64,000 nt of DNA from Palsa-1248 sp963737835 (GTDB lineage: Bacteria > Gemmatimonadota > Gemmatimonadetes > Gemmatimonadales > Gemmatimonadaceae): positions 3,844,001 to 3,908,000 of the forward strand of contig CAVTUH010000001.1 of the NCBI GenBank assembly GCA_963737835.1, given 5' to 3'. A program made the translations under genes and the position numbers. A model generated the notes under the pieces. That model was not told the origin of the DNA. It saw only the letters and a program-made list of their open reading frames with translations, and made no database searches. Below are positions 60,006 through 64,000 of the stretch, piece by piece; within the stretch, counting starts at the first letter, position 1; each line of letters starts with the position of its first letter.

Positions 60006-61316
60006 CTATGGCGCTTGGCCGACGCGGTACGCTAACACAGCTGTGATGCCGATGTTGTGCAAGGACGTCGCGAGCGCCTCGGCCTGGTCCGCGGACACGA
60101 ACGCGCCCGCATAGACTGCGGCACGACCGTCGGCGGCATCCAGCGCGTAGGCCGGCACGCCACGCAGGCGCAACGCGATCGTCGCGCGACGGGCGGAGTC
60201 CGGCGGGATGCGGCCGGTGAGGCGCAGGGCATACGGGGTGTGTGTCACGGCGCCGCCGACAAACCCCCCTGCCCGCGACCATGCCTGGGCCACAGAGTCG
60301 AGTGTCGCCGCGGTTGATGCAGCACCGACGTAGAGAGCGAAGGTCTGTGCCGGCGCGCCAGCAGGCGACGACGTCGTGCCGGGTTGCGGGAGGGGCGTGA
60401 TGGTCGCCGCTCCGCGCTTGATCTGCTGGCGCAGCGCACGAAGGGCTCCCTCATAGGTGGGATATGTGCCTACGCGGATCGCGAACGCGGACGCTACGGC
60501 CGAGTCTTCTGGATCCGCCAGCGCGCCGACCGACCCAGGCGGAACATCTCCTGCGCGGTGCTCGGCGAGTTGGGCCGTTGAGGTCAAGGTGTCCCTCCGG
60601 TCCGTGTCGCTCGCGGCGGCTGTTGCGACTGTGCGCGATCGCGTCGCCGTCGATCGACGCACAGCCCACGCGGTGCCTGCTGCCACGAGTACCACGGCCA
60701 GGGCCGTGGCAATGCCAACCACGCGGCGCCGGGACAATCCGGGTGACTGGGAGGCCAATACGCGCGGCGCGCGGGGGCGCGCCGGTACGTCGGCTGCCGC
60801 GGTGGACGTCCCGGTCACGGGTGTCCCGGCGGCGACGGGCGGCGTCCGGAGGACAAGACCCTCGGGAATCACGAAGTCGATCCGCGAGATGAGTGTGTCG
60901 AGGCCGGGCGTGCCCGCCAACGCGGCGAAGACGACCAGGTCACCGCGTTGGCGCGTTTGCGCGATCAAGCGTTCCCACCGCCGACTCCCCAACGTTTCGG
61001 GGTAGGCCAGGGGTTCACTGCCAGACGGGATGACGGACACGTGCGGGTCAGCGGTGGTCGGGCGGGAGACGGCGCCGAACGACATGCCATATGTGAAGCA
61101 ATCCGCAACGCCGTGATCGTCATCCGACCGCACGACCCGCCGGAGCGGAGGCGCATCGCCGATCAGGTCCACGATCGTGACCGCGCGGTGGCGCGCTTCC
61201 GCCCGCGCCAGCTCGAGGGCCGCGCTGCCAGTGGCCACCGCATCACGCCCAATGACCGCCACCGCGGCGGCGTCTTCAGTGCCAGTCAATGTCACGGTGC
61301 CCCCTCGTACACCCAT
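60006..61316 (-). CDS. SPOR-domain protein with degenerate MinD/ParA-like N-terminus
   Basis: 436 aa. Residues about 1-170 resemble the alpha/beta core of MinD/ParA or tyrosine-kinase ATPases: TIVDLIGDAPPLRRVV, then GVADCFTYGMSFGAV, VIPSGSEP and RRWERLIAQTRQRGDLVVFAA. There is no Walker A at the N-terminus (GRDAVATGSAALELA instead). A membrane segment follows (VGIATALAVVLVAAGTAWAV), then a linker and one or two SPOR repeats (AIRVGTYPTYEGALRAL; AVYAGAFVSADQAEAL). SPOR domains bind denuded peptidoglycan at division sites. It overlaps the next SPOR gene by 25 bp. Confidence 0.72.
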   Translation of the reverse strand: MGVRGGTVTLTGTEDAAAVAVIGRDAVATGSAALELARAEARHRAVTIVDLIGDAPPLRRVVRSDDDHGVADCFTYGMSFGAVSRPTTADPHVSVIPSGSEPLAYPETLGSRRWERLIAQTRQRGDLVVFAALAGTPGLDTLISRIDFVIPEGLVLRTPPVAAGTPVTGTSTAAADVPARPRAPRVLASQSPGLSRRRVVGIATALAVVLVAAGTAWAVRRSTATRSRTVATAAASDTDRRDTLTSTAQLAEHRAGDVPPGSVGALADPEDSAVASAFAIRVGTYPTYEGALRALRQQIKRGAATITPLPQPGTTSSPAGAPAQTFALYVGAASTAATLDSVAQAWSRAGGFVGGAVTHTPYALRLTGRIPPDSARRATIALRLRGVPAYALDAADGRAAVYAGAFVSADQAEALATSLHNIGITAVLAYRVGQAP

Positions 61317-62845
61317 GGACTGGGCTGGTGGCTGGCGCGAGCGGCCGCATCGGCCGCGTCGCGCGTAGGATACGGGCCAAGCACGACGACGTACACGGTT
61401 GCCGTTCCACGCAAGGTCGCGACGACACGTGCGTACTGGCCGTTGGATACAATGCGCGCCGCCCGGCGCCGCGCGGAATCCGCGTTGAGCAGGGCAGCAA
61501 ACTGCACCGTGAAGCCTGCGGTATGCGGGGCACTAGGCGCGTTGAGTCGTCCCTGGGCGCTGTCGACGACGGGGCCCGAGGTCGTCGGCGATGGCGCCGT
61601 GGTCGGGTGGACCGCGGTGTCCTGTTGGCTCCGGCGGATCGCCGCCAGGATCGAGTCGGTGGTGTCAGCGGGCGCGTTGGGAAAGGTCACCGGCTGGTCG
61701 AGACCCGGTGCCCGTGGTCGGAGCCCATTCCAGCGTACAGGGATCCAGAAATCATGTGCGCCGTCTGTGACGGTGCGACGGACAGCGAAAGACTGGGGGT
61801 CCAACAGGAGCACATCCGCGCCCTGGGCAACCACGATGGATCCATCGACGCCGACGAACGGCAGGTCCGCTGTCCATGCCGTGCGAACATGGCCGACGAC
61901 TCGGTCGGTGCCGACGGCAACAACCCACGCCGAATCTCCGCCATGCAGGGGTCGGACCAGCAGGAAGCGGCCCAGTGAATCCATCCGCAACTCACTGGCC
62001 GGACCCGGAAGGGTGACGGTCCCATTATCCTGGCCGCTATACCGGTCGATCACGCGCAACGCACTCACGGAATCGAGGCTAATGAACAGACGGTCGCCGC
62101 TGGGGGTGGGCGCAATGGCCCGCAGGCGCCGATCGAATTGGACTGGCTGTGATGGTTGGAGGTCCCGCGTCCGGACCGCTTGCAGCGCGGAATCGGACGC
62201 GAAGTAGGCTCGATCACCAACGACTGTACGCAGCAGGCGTGAGGCATGGGGCAGAGACGCGCTGTCCAGCATCGTGGTTCCAGGTGGCCGGACGAGCCAC
62301 AGCTTGACGGGGCCGGTCCCGTCGCCCACGATCAGCACACTGCCATCGGGCTGCGGCGCGACGTCGCGTGCGGCTTCCGGGGGTCGAAGCGTCCACGGGT
62401 GCACATCCGTCGGGGTCAAACGCGTGACCACGCCGGTTGGCGACACTCCGTAGACAGATGCACCGTCCACGGAGCGGAGGGCGGTCAACTTGACGTCAGG
62501 GGGATCACTGACCGCCCCGGTTCGGAGCGCAATTCGGCGAGGTGCGCCGCGCGTATCGACGACGACGGCTGACCCATCATTGTCGTCGAACGCCAGCGCC
62601 CGCGTGATCGCGGGCACCCGGTCTGTCGACGTCCAAATGGCGGAGTCGAGGCGGTCATAGTCATAGGCATGCGCGATGCCTCCCGTGCGCGGGACGCGCA
62701 GGACGAGGGCTTCCGGGCCGGTGGCCGGTGGCGCCTGCCCCGCGGTCGTCGTGGCCGGCGGTGGGTTTGGGGCATGCGCCGACGCACGGTCCCTGTTGCA
62801 CGCGACAAGCGTGAGCACGGCCAGGGGCCAGACGGATCTCCACAC
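61292..62845 (-). CDS. Lipoprotein with beta-propeller-like region and C-terminal SPOR domain
   Basis: 517 aa. A lipobox (LAVLTLVACN) indicates a lipoprotein. A proline-rich linker and about 330 residues of repeated beta blades follow (for example SVDGASVYGVSPTGVV, GDRAYFASDSALQAV, GDRLFISLDSVSALRV), suggesting a propeller. The C-terminus (FTVQFAALLNADSARRRAARI to YVVVLGPYPTRDAADAAARAS) is a SPOR domain. Probably a periplasmic wall-associated protein acting with the overlapping SPOR gene. GTG start, with a TAGATT box 6 nt upstream. Confidence 0.78.
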   Translation of the reverse strand: MWRSVWPLAVLTLVACNRDRASAHAPNPPPATTTAGQAPPATGPEALVLRVPRTGGIAHAYDYDRLDSAIWTSTDRVPAITRALAFDDNDGSAVVVDTRGAPRRIALRTGAVSDPPDVKLTALRSVDGASVYGVSPTGVVTRLTPTDVHPWTLRPPEAARDVAPQPDGSVLIVGDGTGPVKLWLVRPPGTTMLDSASLPHASRLLRTVVGDRAYFASDSALQAVRTRDLQPSQPVQFDRRLRAIAPTPSGDRLFISLDSVSALRVIDRYSGQDNGTVTLPGPASELRMDSLGRFLLVRPLHGGDSAWVVAVGTDRVVGHVRTAWTADLPFVGVDGSIVVAQGADVLLLDPQSFAVRRTVTDGAHDFWIPVRWNGLRPRAPGLDQPVTFPNAPADTTDSILAAIRRSQQDTAVHPTTAPSPTTSGPVVDSAQGRLNAPSAPHTAGFTVQFAALLNADSARRRAARIVSNGQYARVVATLRGTATVYVVVLGPYPTRDAADAAARASHQPSPWVYEGAP

Positions 62846-62851
62846 GTGCTC

Positions 62852-62857
62852 AATCTA
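62852..62857 (-). promoter_or_regulatory. Putative -10 box (TAGATT) of the SPOR lipoprotein gene
   Basis: On the minus strand TAGATT ends 6 nt before the GTG at 62845. No Shine-Dalgarno sequence fits between. Same geometry as thrC, dnaJ and the cysteine desulfurase gene. Confidence 0.45.
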
Positions 62858-62880
62858 CCACGCGCGCGGGTTCCCGCGCG

Positions 62881-62914
62881 AGAAAGGAGCGGAGCAGAAA
62901 GGAGTAAGGAGACA
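62881..62914 (+). repeat. Polypurine repeat copy
   Basis: AGAAAGGAGCGGAGC followed by AGAAAGGAGTAAGGAGAC between two same-strand genes. It is preceded by a short hairpin, CGCGCGGG-TT-CCCGCGCG (62863-62880). Confidence 0.7.
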
Positions 62915-62964
62915 ACAACGAGCGCTTGCCTGGGACTGGCCGTAGTGACGCAGGGCGCCGCCTG

Positions 62965-64000
62965 TCAAAAATCCGGACCTAACGACCAGCGCCAATAGCC
63001 TCGCCAGCCGGCGTCAATGGGGATGGCGAAATCCCAACGCATGATGGCGAGGTTGTACAGATTGATGCGGAGGCCGGCCCCGTAGCTCGCCAGCGGGTAG
63101 CGCTGCCGCGACACGTCAAAATTCGCGGGCCGGGTCCAGTACAGCGTCTGATTGCGACTCCAGGCAACACCCATGTCTGCGAAGATCAGGCCATCAATCG
63201 GCGGGAGCGACACCGGAAGCGGGCCCAAGTCGACTCGACGTACCACGGGGAAGCGGAGTTCCACATTGCCGACCAGCAGCCGGCTGCCGAGCGCTTGCAC
63301 GAGACTGCATCCGGGCGAGCCGGGGTTTGTCAGAGTGCATCCCGCATAGTACTGGTCGGTGCGATCGTACCCGCGCAACAGGTACGGCGAGGCGACATCG
63401 CTTGGCACAAACAACTCATCCGGGCCCGTTTTCACGTCGCCCAAGACTCGTGTCGCCAGCGTGAGATAGTCGAACAAAAGGGGGATGTAGCGCCGAATGT
63501 CCGCGGTGTACTCGGTCCAGGATCGGCTGCCGAGTGTGGGTTGGACCTCCAGGCGGAACCGATGACCCGAAATGGGACCAGTCGCCCCGAACAGCGCGTC
63601 GTCACCCACGAGTGCCACGAAGGGCTGGACGAAGTTGTCCGTCGAGATGGTGCGCACGCTGTCCAGTCCGAAGCCGGTGGCGGTGTTGTCGATCACATCG
63701 ACCTGACGGCTCGTGAAGTAGGTCGAGCGACCCAGGTCGGTGTAGTGCGCCCCCACCTCCCACCGCATGAACCGATTGATGGGGTACTGGGCGACGGCGA
63801 ACGCCTGTCGGACTTCATCACGTGTGAGCTGGAGCGATTGCGCGCCGCCGGTCGCACTGGTCGTTTGAAACTGATCGGCGGAGTAGTAGTAGTACGGTAC
63901 CTCATAGATCCCAATGCTGTACTGCACGCGACGCGCGAGATTCGTGTACGCGGCGAGCAGCTGCGCGTCGGCGAGCCGTCCTGTCAGCTGTGCGGCAAGT
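62965..64000 (-). CDS. Omp85/BamA-like outer-membrane barrel protein, C-terminal part
   Basis: Open to the window edge, so the 5' end is missing; at least 344 residues are visible. It shows repeated beta-strand blocks ending in aromatic residues, the surface-antigen motif YLLRGYDRTDQYY, GNVELRFPVV, LIFADMGVAW, and a C-terminal strand ending in Phe (WRWSLGPDF), the standard signal for barrel assembly. The visible N-terminal part (LTGRLADAQLLAAYTNLARRVQYS) looks like the link from a preceding beta-propeller, as in large TolB-like propeller-barrel proteins. Role: outer-membrane assembly or secretion, inferred only. Confidence 0.75.
   Translation of the reverse strand, partial: LAAQLTGRLADAQLLAAYTNLARRVQYSIGIYEVPYYYYSADQFQTTSATGGAQSLQLTRDEVRQAFAVAQYPINRFMRWEVGAHYTDLGRSTYFTSRQVDVIDNTATGFGLDSVRTISTDNFVQPFVALVGDDALFGATGPISGHRFRLEVQPTLGSRSWTEYTADIRRYIPLLFDYLTLATRVLGDVKTGPDELFVPSDVASPYLLRGYDRTDQYYAGCTLTNPGSPGCSLVQALGSRLLVGNVELRFPVVRRVDLGPLPVSLPPIDGLIFADMGVAWSRNQTLYWTRPANFDVSRQRYPLASYGAGLRINLYNLAIMRWDFAIPIDAGWRGYWRWSLGPDF

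Noticed and set aside
1..64000. tRNA, rRNA, CRISPR, prophage or insertion-sequence genes
   Set aside because: No cloverleaf-like stretch with a GGTTCGAATCC-type arm was found between genes, there are no regularly spaced direct repeats of CRISPR type, and no transposase or integrase motifs were seen. Detection by eye could miss a degenerate case.

Overview
This is a 64 kb stretch of GC-rich bacterial chromosome, densely coding on both strands and made almost entirely of housekeeping and cell-envelope genes. No rRNA, tRNA, CRISPR array, phage or transposase was seen. The gene set points to a diderm, probably aerobic bacterium. It includes roadblock/MglA polarity GTPase genes, LolA, Lnt, a MacAB-TolC-type exporter, an Omp85-like barrel, a BshB1-type deacetylase, SPOR-domain envelope proteins and a short RpoD-like sigma factor. 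I infer a member of Gemmatimonadota; this rests on overall content and not on a marker-gene tree.

Layout. 0-6.3 kb (+): recR, a small membrane protein, mglB-like, mglA, pgsA, cinA, grpE, dnaJ. 6.4-9.9 kb (-): cysteine desulfurase, mnmA and a membrane glycosyltransferase-like protein. 10-14.5 kb: thrC, an acyltransferase (-), a membrane protein, a Tat-exported asparaginase-like hydrolase and a UBP-type zinc-finger protein. 14.7-23.3 kb (-): a creatininase-like enzyme, a secreted protein, then tolC-macA-ATPase-two permeases and bshB1. 23.3-33.9 kb (+): a signalling-rich run with a giant membrane histidine kinase, a tandem pseudokinase/kinase protein, comM, larE, two small genes and an NtrX-like sigma-54 activator. 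33.9-44.7 kb (+): aldehyde dehydrogenase, lepB, sigma factor, yajQ, rimO, hemL, a SpoIID-like protein, an oxidoreductase and lnt. 45-48.4 kb (-): GAF/HD-GYP protein, metallo-beta-lactamase-fold hydrolase, Crp/Fnr regulator. 48.6-54.5 kb (+): rpmE, prfA, prmC, ylbF-like, tmk, ctpA-like, a DUF2520 protein. 54.5-64 kb (-): an Omp85-like protein, two SPOR-domain proteins, smc, DAHP synthase, lolA.

Five genes (recR, mglA, an acyltransferase, an anchored envelope protein, the DUF2520 protein) are each broken by one apparent extra G or C in a short homopolymer. Reading through restores family-typical proteins, so these look like sequencing overcalls and not pseudogenes. They are annotated here as single genes.

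The most interesting non-coding signals are: a dispersed polypurine repeat family, which twice forms long polypurine/polypyrimidine inverted repeats; a second hairpin family present as a 65-bp tandem array and also inside the lnt coding sequence; a TANNNT box 6-9 nt upstream of start codons that lack a Shine-Dalgarno sequence, suggesting leaderless transcripts; and apparent CTG start codons at prfA and the DUF2520 gene. The most interesting protein-level features are the pseudokinase-kinase protein coupled to the giant histidine kinase, and a SPOR protein with a MinD/ParA-like N-terminus lacking a P-loop.
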